64,000 nt of DNA, taken from NCBI GenBank assembly GCA_021803325.1, contig JAJZLP010000033.1, positions 1 through 64,000 of the forward strand. Reading direction: 5' to 3'. Positions 50,673 through 59,300 of this stretch are shown here, in pieces. A model generated the notes under the pieces. The model worked only from the letters and a program-made list of their open reading frames with translations, did not search any database and had not been told where the DNA came from. Each line of letters opens with the position of its first letter. Position 1 is the stretch's first letter. Both the position numbers and the translations under genes were made by a program. The stretch is from Actinomycetes bacterium (GTDB taxonomy: Bacteria; Actinomycetota; Acidimicrobiia; Acidimicrobiales; UBA8190).

Positions 50673-51122
50673 TCAGGCCATGGGCAGGCGGGCCAGGCGG
50701 CGCAGTTCGGGCGCGCTCTGGCCGATCATGTGGAGACCGAGCGTGCCGTAGCGGGCGATGGCCTTGCTCGCCTCGGCGAAGATGATGCGAGCGGCGAGCA
50801 CCTTAGCATCCTCGACGGCGACGACCCGGTCCTGCTCAGCGATGGCTGCCTCTACGGCAGGCCGGGCGCGGATCGCCCGGGCCTTGGCTTTGGCGGCTTC
50901 GACGTCGTGGAAGTAGCGCCTGCGACACACCGCCTCGAAGCGGGCCACGCTTAGCCCACCAGTGGCGTTCGTGATCCGGTGCTCCATCTGCTCGCAGCAC
51001 CGGCCCCGCACCTTGATCGCTTGCTGCCAAGAGTCATACGCGCGCCTCCATTGCACCACCGCACTGGCAATCTCCACGGCTCCAGCTCGCACCTCGTCTC
51101 TCACCACCACGCAGCTACTCAT
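50673..51122 (-). CDS. small coiled-coil protein with APELRRLARLPMA end
   Basis: Encodes 149 aa; ATG 51122 is chosen over an upstream GTG. Helical and charged (VQWRRAYDSWQQAIKVRGRC, FHDVEAAKAKARAIRARPAV), ending LHMIGQSAPELRRLARLPMA. The end motif recurs in 49479-49778 and in the remnant at 49913-49980. No known domain. Its placement facing away from the relaxase, across a possible oriT, invites a role as an accessory DNA-transfer protein (inference). Confidence 0.55.
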   Translation of the reverse strand: MSSCVVVRDEVRAGAVEIASAVVQWRRAYDSWQQAIKVRGRCCEQMEHRITNATGGLSVARFEAVCRRRYFHDVEAAKAKARAIRARPAVEAAIAEQDRVVAVEDAKVLAARIIFAEASKAIARYGTLGLHMIGQSAPELRRLARLPMA

Positions 51123-51459
51123 AGCACCCACCAGTGACGCTCACCTGCTGTCTCTGCCATAGATAGCAACGATCGCCTACCTCGATAGCGGACCACGTCG
51201 TCACCCGCCGTGCTTCCAACCCAAGATCTTCACCCTTACACCGTCGGCATTCGAGGTGGACCGGTCCTGCCAGCCCGGCGAAGTTGAGTCGCTGACGCTC
51301 AAGGCGATGGGTGACCCCACCACTCCCCTGAAGGGCAGGAGCCCGGCCACCCTGGCCGGGCAGGCCCTTGGGAGGGTGCGTGACTGAGGCTGCTTGGACC
51401 GCCCATCGCATCTCGAACCCGAGCGCGCCGTCGTACTCGCTCCCCGAGAGGAGCGAGGC
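51123..51459 (+). promoter_or_regulatory. relaxase upstream region: leader ORF and hairpin, possible oriT zone
   Basis: This 337-nt gap holds conserved leader copy 5: ATG 51307 opens a 26-codon frame (Met-Gly-Asp-Pro-Thr-Thr-Pro-Leu-Lys..., stop TGA 51385-51387). Inside it is a strong hairpin: CCCGGCCA/TGGCCGGG around CCC (51342-51360), extended by AAGGGC/GCCCTT (51331-51369). The rest, 51123-51306, has no repeat I could rank. MOBF nick sites often lie next to the relaxase, but no nic site could be named. Confidence 0.55.
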
Positions 51460-54400
51460 GTGATCTCGATACGGCGCATCAGCCTGGGCGGCGGTTATCG
51501 CTACCTGATGGACTCGGTGGCCGTGGGTGATGGGGCGGCCGAACGCTCCAACGGCCTGGCGCGCTACTACGCCTCCTCCGGGACCCCGCCGGGCGTGTTT
51601 ATCGGCGCAGGATTGGCCGACCTGGACAGCGGCAGAGGGGTGGAAGCCGGCTCGCAGGTGAACGAGGAGCACCTGGAGGCGATGCTGGCAGGGTTGGCCG
51701 ACCCGATCACAGCCGAGCCGGTCGGAACCGCGCCGAAGGCTCCCCGGGGTGGTGTCCCCGTCGCCGGGTTCGACCTGACCTTCAGCCCCTCCAAGTCGGT
51801 CTCGGTCGCCTGGGCGCTAGCTGACGAGGGGACCAAGGCGGTCATCTACGAGTGCCACCGCCGGGCCGTCGCCTATGTCCTGGCCTATGCCGAGGCGGAG
51901 GTGTTCCGCTCCCGCTCGGGCACCAACGGGATCGTCGAAGAGGACATCTCCGGTGTGGTTGGCGCCGCGTTCACCCACTGGACCTCCCGGGCCGACGACC
52001 CCCAGCTCCACGACCATGTGGTCGTGTGGAATCGAGCGCGTTCGCTCTCCGACGGCAGGTGGAGGACCCTGGATAGCCGGAGCATCTTCAAAGCGACCAC
52101 CACATTGTCCGAGCTTCACCAAGGCGTGCTGTCGGACCTGCTCACCGAAGCACTCGGGGTGGGCTGGGAGCCACGAGCCCGCCGGCACTCGACGAGGGCG
52201 CGCTATGAGATCGAAGGCGTCCCCGAGACGCTGCTGGAGCAGTTCTCCAAGCGTGCCGGCCAGATCGCCGAGCACAAGGAGCACCTGCGGGCACGCTTCG
52301 CCGCCGCACACGGCCGCGGGGCGACTGCAGTGGAGGACATGCGCCTCCACCAGCAGGCCACCCTCGCCACCCGGCCCGGCAAGAGCCATCGCAGCCTTGC
52401 GGAGCTGACCGAGGGTTGGCGAGAGCAGGCGGCCGGCTACGTCGGAGCCGAGCAGGTGGCGTGGGTGACAAGCCTGAAGGACCGCAACGACCTGCCGCTG
52501 CTCCGCTCGGACGACCTGGCCGATCCGATCCTCGCCGACGCCGCTGTCGCGGTGCTCGCGAGCGTCGCAGAGCGCCACGCCACCTACGGCCGCCAGAACC
52601 TTCTTGCCGAGGCTCACCGAGCCCTGCACGGGGTGCGCTTCGCCTCACCCGACGACCGGGTGGCCGTCGCAGGTCGCATCACTACTCTCGCGCTGCGGCG
52701 CTCGCTGGTCCTCACACCGCCGGCCATCCACCACACGCCGGGTCGCTACATGCGGCCCGATGGGACCTCCCGGCTGCAGCCCGCGAGCCGCCTCGCCTAC
52801 ACCACCCAGGCGCTGCTCGACGCCGAGGCCCGGCTGCTCGACGCCGGCAGAACCACCAGCGGGCCGGTGGTCGCGGTGGCGACCGTGGCGGCGCTCAGCG
52901 AGGCGAACCTCCCGGGCCGGGACTACGCGCCGAGCACCGACCAGGCGCTCGCCGTCGAGAAGATCGCCACCTCCGGGCGAGTCCTCGACGTGCTGGTCGG
53001 CCCGGCCGGGACCGGCAAGACCGCCACCATGGCGGCTCTTCGTGCCACCTGGGAGGCAGAGCACGGTCCGGGATCGGTGGTCGGGCTCGCACCCTCCGCC
53101 GCAGCCGCCGAAGTGCTTGGCCTGGAGCTCGGCATCGACACCGAGAACACCGCCAAGTGGCTCACGGAGTGGCGTCGCATCCCCGATCTGGCGGCCCGCC
53201 GGGATCGGCTCGCCCGCCAGCTCGCTCGCCACCCCCACCCCCTCTCTGGCGGTGCCCGCAAGCTGGCCGAGCAGCTGGAGGCAGCTCAGCGGGCCATCGA
53301 GGAGCGACGGTTCCAGCCCGGTCAGCTCGTGGTCGTGGACGAGGCAAGCCTGGCGGGCACCTTCGCCCTCGACGAGCTGGCCGCAGCTGCCGCGGATGCC
53401 GGAGCGAAGGTGCTCCTCGTGGGGGACTGGGCGCAGCTCTCGGCGGTGGAGGCAGGCGGGGCGTTCAGCCTGATCGTCACCGATCGCGGCGACTTGGCCC
53501 CCGAGCTTGTCGACGTGCGCCGCTTCCACTCCGAGTGGGAGAAGACCGCCAGCGTCGAGCTACGGCTCAGCCGCGACTCCGCCATCGACGCCTACGAGGC
53601 ACACGGCCGGGTCATCGGCGGCGAGCGCGCCGACATGCTCGATCACCTCTACCAGGCGTGGAAAGCGGACATCGACGCCGGGTGCTCCAGCCTGATGATC
53701 GCCTCGGACTCTGCCACCGTCGCCGAGCTCAACCGTCGAGCGCGAGCCGGCCGGGTGGCCAGAGGGGCCGTCGCCACAGAGGGCCTGGCGATAGCTGGCA
53801 ACCAGGTGGCCGGCGTCGGCGACGAGGTGGTCACCAGGGCCAACAACCGCCTTCTCGCCACCGGCAGGCGCTGGGTGAAGAACGGGGACCGCTTCGTCGT
53901 CACAGCCACCAACGACGATGGCAGCATGGTGGTATGTCGCTGCGGTGGCCGAGGAGAGGTGGTGCTGCCCGCTGACTACGTCGCCGAACAGGTCGAGCTG
54001 GCGTATGCGACAACCGCGCACCGGGCGCAGGGGCGCACGGTTGACACCGCACATGCGATGGTCTCCCCGACTACCACCAGGGAGGTGCTCTACGTCGCTG
54101 CGACCAGGGGCAGGCAGTCCAACTCCCTGTACGTCGACACCGCCTACGACCCCGACCCCGCCACCTCACACGACGAGATGGTCGAGTCCCAAAGTGCCAG
54201 GGACGTGCTCACCGGGGTGCTACAGAACGAGGGAACGGACATCTCCGCGCACGAGACCCTGCGCCGGGCGCAGCATCAGGCGGAGGACTTCACTGCCCTT
54301 GCCGGTGAGTACCAGACCCTCGCGCGGGTCGCCCAGGCCGAACGCTGGGACGCACTCTTGGAGCGCTGCGGGCTGAACGACGATCAGTTGGAGCAGGTGC

Positions 54401-55014
54401 GCGCGAGTGAGGCGCACGGTCCCCTCCTCGCCGCACTCCGAGACGCGGAGGCACGTGGCCTCGACGTGGAGACGGCCTTCCCGAAGCTCGTTGCCGCCCG
54501 GAGCCTTGCCGACTCGGAGGACCCCGCCGCGGTCATGCACGGCAGGGTGGACCGATGGGTCACCGCCGCGGGCTCGAAACGCCAGGCGGCTGCGGACCTG
54601 ATCGCCGGGCTCATCCCACGAGCCGCAGGTGTCACCGACCCCGACATGGCGAGAGCCCTCGACGAGCGAGACCAGGCGATGGAGCGCCGGGCGCGGGAGC
54701 TGGCCAACCAGGCGATCGAGCGAGGCCAGGTGTGGGTCCGGCGCCTGGGCGCACCGCCTTCGGACCCGGCGGTGAGGGAAGCCTGGAGACGGGCCGTCTC
54801 GACCGTCGCTGCCTACCGGGACCGCTGGAGCATCGGTGCCGACCACCGCCCTCTCGGCCCGGAATCTGCCGTCAACACCATCGAGGCCATCGGCCATCGC
54901 AAGCGAGCGCAGGCCGCCGTCGATCGCGCGCTGCGGCTCGCTGGCGACGCTCCGGCAACGTCCAGACCGCCGGACCCGTCGCCGGCGGCACGAGCGGCGG
55001 AGGTGGACCTGTGA
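51460..55014 (+). CDS. MOBF (TrwC/TraA-like) relaxase-helicase
   Basis: Encodes 1184 aa from GTG 51460, which follows GAGAGGAG at 6 nt; the frame opens at 51394. The N-terminal TrwC domain has catalytic-Tyr candidates in GGGYRYLMDSV and ARYYASSGTPPGVF, GFDLTFSPSKSVSVAWALA, and the metal site QLHDHVVVWNR near residue 184. The helicase part has Walker A GPAGTGKTATM at about 514, Walker B VVVDEASLAGTF at 625, GDWAQLSAVEAGGAF, and TTAHRAQGRTVDTAHAM near the C-terminal side. It nicks oriT, becomes linked to the strand, unwinds it and is exported through the coupling protein and type IV channel. Confidence 0.96.
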   Translation: MISIRRISLGGGYRYLMDSVAVGDGAAERSNGLARYYASSGTPPGVFIGAGLADLDSGRGVEAGSQVNEEHLEAMLAGLADPITAEPVGTAPKAPRGGVPVAGFDLTFSPSKSVSVAWALADEGTKAVIYECHRRAVAYVLAYAEAEVFRSRSGTNGIVEEDISGVVGAAFTHWTSRADDPQLHDHVVVWNRARSLSDGRWRTLDSRSIFKATTTLSELHQGVLSDLLTEALGVGWEPRARRHSTRARYEIEGVPETLLEQFSKRAGQIAEHKEHLRARFAAAHGRGATAVEDMRLHQQATLATRPGKSHRSLAELTEGWREQAAGYVGAEQVAWVTSLKDRNDLPLLRSDDLADPILADAAVAVLASVAERHATYGRQNLLAEAHRALHGVRFASPDDRVAVAGRITTLALRRSLVLTPPAIHHTPGRYMRPDGTSRLQPASRLAYTTQALLDAEARLLDAGRTTSGPVVAVATVAALSEANLPGRDYAPSTDQALAVEKIATSGRVLDVLVGPAGTGKTATMAALRATWEAEHGPGSVVGLAPSAAAAEVLGLELGIDTENTAKWLTEWRRIPDLAARRDRLARQLARHPHPLSGGARKLAEQLEAAQRAIEERRFQPGQLVVVDEASLAGTFALDELAAAAADAGAKVLLVGDWAQLSAVEAGGAFSLIVTDRGDLAPELVDVRRFHSEWEKTASVELRLSRDSAIDAYEAHGRVIGGERADMLDHLYQAWKADIDAGCSSLMIASDSATVAELNRRARAGRVARGAVATEGLAIAGNQVAGVGDEVVTRANNRLLATGRRWVKNGDRFVVTATNDDGSMVVCRCGGRGEVVLPADYVAEQVELAYATTAHRAQGRTVDTAHAMVSPTTTREVLYVAATRGRQSNSLYVDTAYDPDPATSHDEMVESQSARDVLTGVLQNEGTDISAHETLRRAQHQAEDFTALAGEYQTLARVAQAERWDALLERCGLNDDQLEQVRASEAHGPLLAALRDAEARGLDVETAFPKLVAARSLADSEDPAAVMHGRVDRWVTAAGSKRQAAADLIAGLIPRAAGVTDPDMARALDERDQAMERRARELANQAIERGQVWVRRLGAPPSDPAVREAWRRAVSTVAAYRDRWSIGADHRPLGPESAVNTIEAIGHRKRAQAAVDRALRLAGDAPATSRPPDPSPAARAAEVDL

Positions 55015-55412
55015 CGCTGCTGCTGCTGCTGCGACTGGTGGTCAAGATGCCTCGCCAGCACACGACAGCGGCGGCCGTGTGGACCACCCGGTCGGCGTGC
55101 GTGACTCGCCCAGGGCTGCCTGGATCGGTCGGCCCGCCAAGACTGCGGGGCAGGAAGTCGCGTTCATCAGTTGGCAACACCAGGCCGAGATCGACTGGCT
55201 GCTCACGTCCCTGGGGATTGTCAGCCGTACGCCAGCCGGTGACCCCACCCGATCTCCGTTTGGCGCTGGCCAGCCTGGACATCGACCTCAACCGCGACAG
55301 GATCACGATTCGGTTTCGTGTCGCGGACGGGTGGCACGGGGTGCCTCCAGCCGTGGACGGTGCAGCGGGCCGGCAGGACGGCAGGCCGGAGACGGGGGAC
55401 GCCGCACCGTGA
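55011..55412 (+). CDS. doubtful small ORF coupled to the relaxase
   Basis: Encodes 133 aa if GTG 55011, overlapping the relaxase stop (GTGA), is used. The second half (VTPPDLRLALASLDIDLNRD, RITIRFRVADGWHG) looks coding, but the first half is Arg/Pro/Ser-rich and better in another frame, where AGQEVAFISWQHQAEIDWLL reads sensibly. A frameshifted gene or two overlapping short genes are both possible. I see no known domain. Confidence 0.35.
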   Translation: MTLLLLLRLVVKMPRQHTTAAAVWTTRSACVTRPGLPGSVGPPRLRGRKSRSSVGNTRPRSTGCSRPWGLSAVRQPVTPPDLRLALASLDIDLNRDRITIRFRVADGWHGVPPAVDGAAGRQDGRPETGDAAP

Positions 55413-55496
55413 GCGGCCAGTCGAGGTGCGGCAGGCATCGCCGGTCGGATACCTTCGCGGTTTGACCGACTTCAGGGAGCAACGGTAGCCTCCGTT

Positions 55497-56240
55497 GTGT
55501 CTGTCCTAGCGAGACTTGAGGCGTTGGTGGCTGCGGTCCTGGTCGCCGCGACACTGGCGGGTTGCGGCTCGGGCCGGACAGCGACCAGCAAGTCCACGGC
55601 GCTGAATCACGTCCCTGCCCCTGCCGGTCGCGGTCGACCGGCCAACCAGGTCCCGAGTCGGAATCCGTCACTGGTTCTTGGCGTCGGGGGCTGCCCGGGC
55701 GCGTGGGCGACCGAACCGCTCCTGCCGTGTCGTTATGTCCCGAGGGGGTTCGGTCCTGACCCCAGCTTTGGTGACTCGTCAGGTCAGAGCCTCAACGCGC
55801 AGACACGCCATGAAGCAGCCCACGTTGGCTGCGACAGTGGAGTCGCGGAGGCCTTCATCTGGGGCACCTCGACTGGTCAAGCTTCGTCGAATGGGGCAAT
55901 TCTGGTTTCAGCGGCGATCTCCTGTCCCACCATGACCGCAACAGACGCCGCTCTCAGTGCTGAGTTGGCGACATCCAAGACAACCCTGTCCAACCCAAGC
56001 GTCGATGCGAGCGCGCCTACGATCGGCGAGCGTTCGGATGTGATCTTGTCCTACGGAACCAGACACGACGACGCAACCGTGGTCGCCGCCTATCGAACCT
56101 CACTCATTCTCGTCGCAGTGCAGGCCTCGGTCACGATGCCAGTTTCGGAGATCCATGCGCTTTCTTCCCCCGCCGCCGTCGTCTCCTTCGCAAGGGACCA
56201 GCTCCGTCAGCTCCAGCGTGTCGGTCCATCCCAATCATGA
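55497..56240 (+). CDS. secreted lipoprotein, unknown function
   Basis: Encodes 247 aa from GTG 55497; TAGCCT (55486-55491) lies 5 nt before it. Signal peptide with lipobox LAGC and lipidated Cys23. The mature part has Cys-Pro, Cys-Arg, Cys-Asp and Cys-Pro spaced over residues 65-140, probably disulphide-bonded, and Ser/Thr-rich stretches. No domain recognised. It precedes the large surface protein gene by 130 nt and may be its partner. Confidence 0.75.
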   Translation: MSVLARLEALVAAVLVAATLAGCGSGRTATSKSTALNHVPAPAGRGRPANQVPSRNPSLVLGVGGCPGAWATEPLLPCRYVPRGFGPDPSFGDSSGQSLNAQTRHEAAHVGCDSGVAEAFIWGTSTGQASSNGAILVSAAISCPTMTATDAALSAELATSKTTLSNPSVDASAPTIGERSDVILSYGTRHDDATVVAAYRTSLILVAVQASVTMPVSEIHALSSPAAVVSFARDQLRQLQRVGPSQS

Positions 56241-56370
56241 AACCCGTGATGCCGTCGTCTTCGAGTTCTCTCGCGTCGAGCAATTCGATCGAGGGTCGCA
56301 AGGAGTTCAGCACTCTTGTCCGGCGTATCAGTTATTTGCAGCCGGGGAGATCCTCCCATGAGGTGAAACC

Positions 56371-59300
56371 GTGACTATCTGCACGCGGAAATGCCGCTCT
56401 AGTATCCGACGGCTTGCCGTAACAGCAGCTATCGTGCTGTCAGCCCTATTGATAGTCGCTACCCAGGCTGCAACGCCCCAGACTGCCGATGCAGCGTCCA
56501 CCTCGCCGACGATCACCTCCGCCGCTCAGTGCATCACGGGCGGTGTCCCCGGAGTCACCCAAGCAGTTCGGCCCGGCCGGCTCACCGTGACCGGCGGAAC
56601 TGGAGCTTTCGCTGGTGTCTCATCGCACATGCTGAGCCTAACAATCACCCCCGGCGGTACCCTGTCCGGACAGGTTGATCTGCTGGCCGACAACACCGGC
56701 CAATCCTTTGATATCGCACCTTTGATTGCTACGCCCTCGTGGGGGAATCCGGCGACCAGCTACCGGACCGTAGATAGCTCGATCCCTACGGGCACAGGAA
56801 CCTACATTGCCTCCATGAACGTGATCGCTCCCACACGACCAGGAACTTACCACTTGCTCTTCGCATTCGCGCTTGAGGAACATGGATACAACGTTGCGTC
56901 TGCAACCAACTGGGCGGCGGGAGTCCCCCCCCAGTGGGGAGACGGTAGCAACATTGCTCAATTCAATGCGATCCAGGTCCTTGATGCCCAGCGCTACGGC
57001 TGTGCTGTCGAGCGCTGGATCATGCAAACAGGTCCGCAGGAGGTGCTCGTCGCAGTAAGCGCCATTACGGTGAACGTTGCTAGCTCCGCACTTCCCGCCT
57101 CACCCAGTACGGCCAACAATCCCTCGGGCATCGCCGGGGCAAGTTGGCATACGATGTCAACCAACGGGATCTCGCAGACCGGTACCCAGCTCGATGCGGT
57201 CACCTGCGCGAGCAACACCGACTGTTGGGCCGTTGGAGGTGTGTCAACGGGACCAACAGCGACGTCGGGAGAAGGCCCGGCCACCACCCTCGCGATCCAC
57301 TGGGACGGCACGAGCTGGTCCCGGGCAGCGACGCCCAGTCCGGTCTACGGGAACGGCACGGAAGATGTCCTTGACGCGATCGCCTGCCCGGCCAGCAACG
57401 ACTGCTGGGCGGGAGGATGGCAGGGGGCAGGAGCGGGCACCAACGGCGTCGGGCTGCTCCTCCACTGGAACGGTTACAAATGGGCTGTTGCAGAACTGGC
57501 CAGCCTGATGCAGAGAGCCGGAGCGATCGTCTCCGTCGCCTGCGTCTCCGCCTCGGAGTGCTGGGCGGCAGGTGAAGGGCGCTCGCCGAGTGATGGGCCT
57601 TTGTACCAGACGGGCCCTGTTGCGTCCCTCCTCCGCTACGGCAAACTGAAGGGGCGACTCGCCTGGCGGCCCGCAGCTGACACTCACCAATTGCCCACCA
57701 CCGCGGTGATCAGGGATCTCGGTTGCGCACCCCAAAGCAGTCAGTGCTGGATGGTGGGCACCATTCCCGTCGCAGGCTATCCCGGTGGGGGCAAACAGCC
57801 GAGCGCGGACACCTTCGCCGCGAGCTACGTTCCTGGTCGCGGCTGGACGCAGACGCCGACTCCGAGCCCTCCATCCGACTCCGCCGGGCCTGTCGACCAG
57901 TTGACGTCGGTCACCTGCACGATTGCCACGTCGTGCTGGGCGGTGGGCGACAATCCCTCCGACGCCGCCAACCTGTCGGGGGCGGGAGCCAATGTGCTCG
58001 CGTACCACTGGAATGGGCACACCTGGTCCTCCGCGCCGACTCCAGCTCCCTCAGCAGCTTTAAGCGCTGGCTTCGAGCCGAGGTCCGTCGCGTGCTTGAC
58101 ATCGAGTGACTGCTGGTTGGTCGGCTCAGAGGGAGTGGACCTCGGGGAAGGAGCCGCAGGGCCACTCCCGCAATACCGTGCCATGGCCATGGAATGGAAC
58201 GGCGACACCTGGTCCGAGATCCCACTCGCCCAGTCAAGCTCCACCGACGTCCACCTCGGCGCCGTAGCTTGTGCCTCGGAGACGTGTTTCGCTGTCGGGT
58301 ACTACACCGGGGCTTTCGTGCAGGGCACTGCTGGTGCAGCGACCCACCCTCTGATCCTCCGGCTGTCCGGAGCCTCTGCGCCAGCACCGGCATCGGCCCT
58401 TGCCGCGGGTGGAGTCGTCTCCCGCCTCGTCTTCTCGCCATCCCCCCTCAGTTCACCCACCGGGACAAGCTTTACCCAGTCCGTTACCCTCACTACAGAG
58501 ACCTGCGCCGGGACGGCCGTCCCTGACGCACCCGTTATCCTCTCACTCCACCAGAAGGCGCCGTACTCGATTCCCTACGGCTCGGCGACGGTCGATGGGA
58601 GCACGCTCCAGGATGGAATCCCGACCCAGGTATTCACTACCGGCCCGAACGGGACGGTCACCATCACGTACCGAACGCCCCCCGAGATCACACACGGTCG
58701 GCTCGACGAACTGACCGCCGAGATCCCAGGAGACGCCGGACCGGTGCTGCGGAGCCGTGACGTGGTCGGAGACAGCTCGACGCTGGCGATCACCACGGGC
58801 TCCCTCCCGTGCGCAGAGCACCGCGGGCACTACCGCACCGCGCTCCACGCCACAGGTGGCACCGGTGGCTTCGCGTGGTCGCTTGCGGACCGGGGCACCT
58901 TGCCCTCGGGGATCACCCTCAGTAGCTCCGGCGTCCTCGAGGGCGTCCCGAACGACTTCGGGCCAGCATGGTTCATCGCAAAGGTCACTGATGGAGCTGG
59001 GAAGTCGACGACCGCCACCCTCTGGCTCGCAATCGGTAGCGGCCCGACGATTTTGAGTCAGCTGCCTGCTGGCGAGGCGGGTGTCCCCTACAACGCCAGG
59101 CTCGCACTGGCACCAGCGTCATGTTCCGGGATCGGACCCCAGTACGCCGCCTATCAGCCCTGTGGCGGAACCGCGCCCTACACGTTCAGCGTCGTTTCCG
59201 GGTCTCTCCCACCTGGTGTGAGCCTCGCCCGGGACGGCCGGCTCACAGGCACGCCCACCGAGCCGGGCTCTTTCACCAGCACGGTCTGGGTCACCGACGC

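Larger units (their letters stand above)
26880..55412. mobile_element. integrative and conjugative element in tRNA-Arg; right end not determined
   Basis: The left edge is placed at the tRNA 3' end (probable att core within about 26880-26917). The element has a tyrosine integrase, an excisionase-like protein, a primase, a type IV secretion operon (VirD4, VirB4-like, SCO6880-like, TrbL-like, DUF6112, NlpC/P60), ArdC antirestriction, RepA-like and UvrD-like helicases, a toxin-antitoxin pair and a MOBF relaxase. The given end marks the last gene coupled to the relaxase. Genes beyond (55497-64000) may also belong, since no second copy of the tRNA end was found by reading. Confidence 0.8.

Noticed and set aside
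51123-51306. A defined oriT nic site
   Set aside because: Position next to the relaxase is suggestive, but I could not identify a nic-like sequence or inverted repeat specific enough to claim it.
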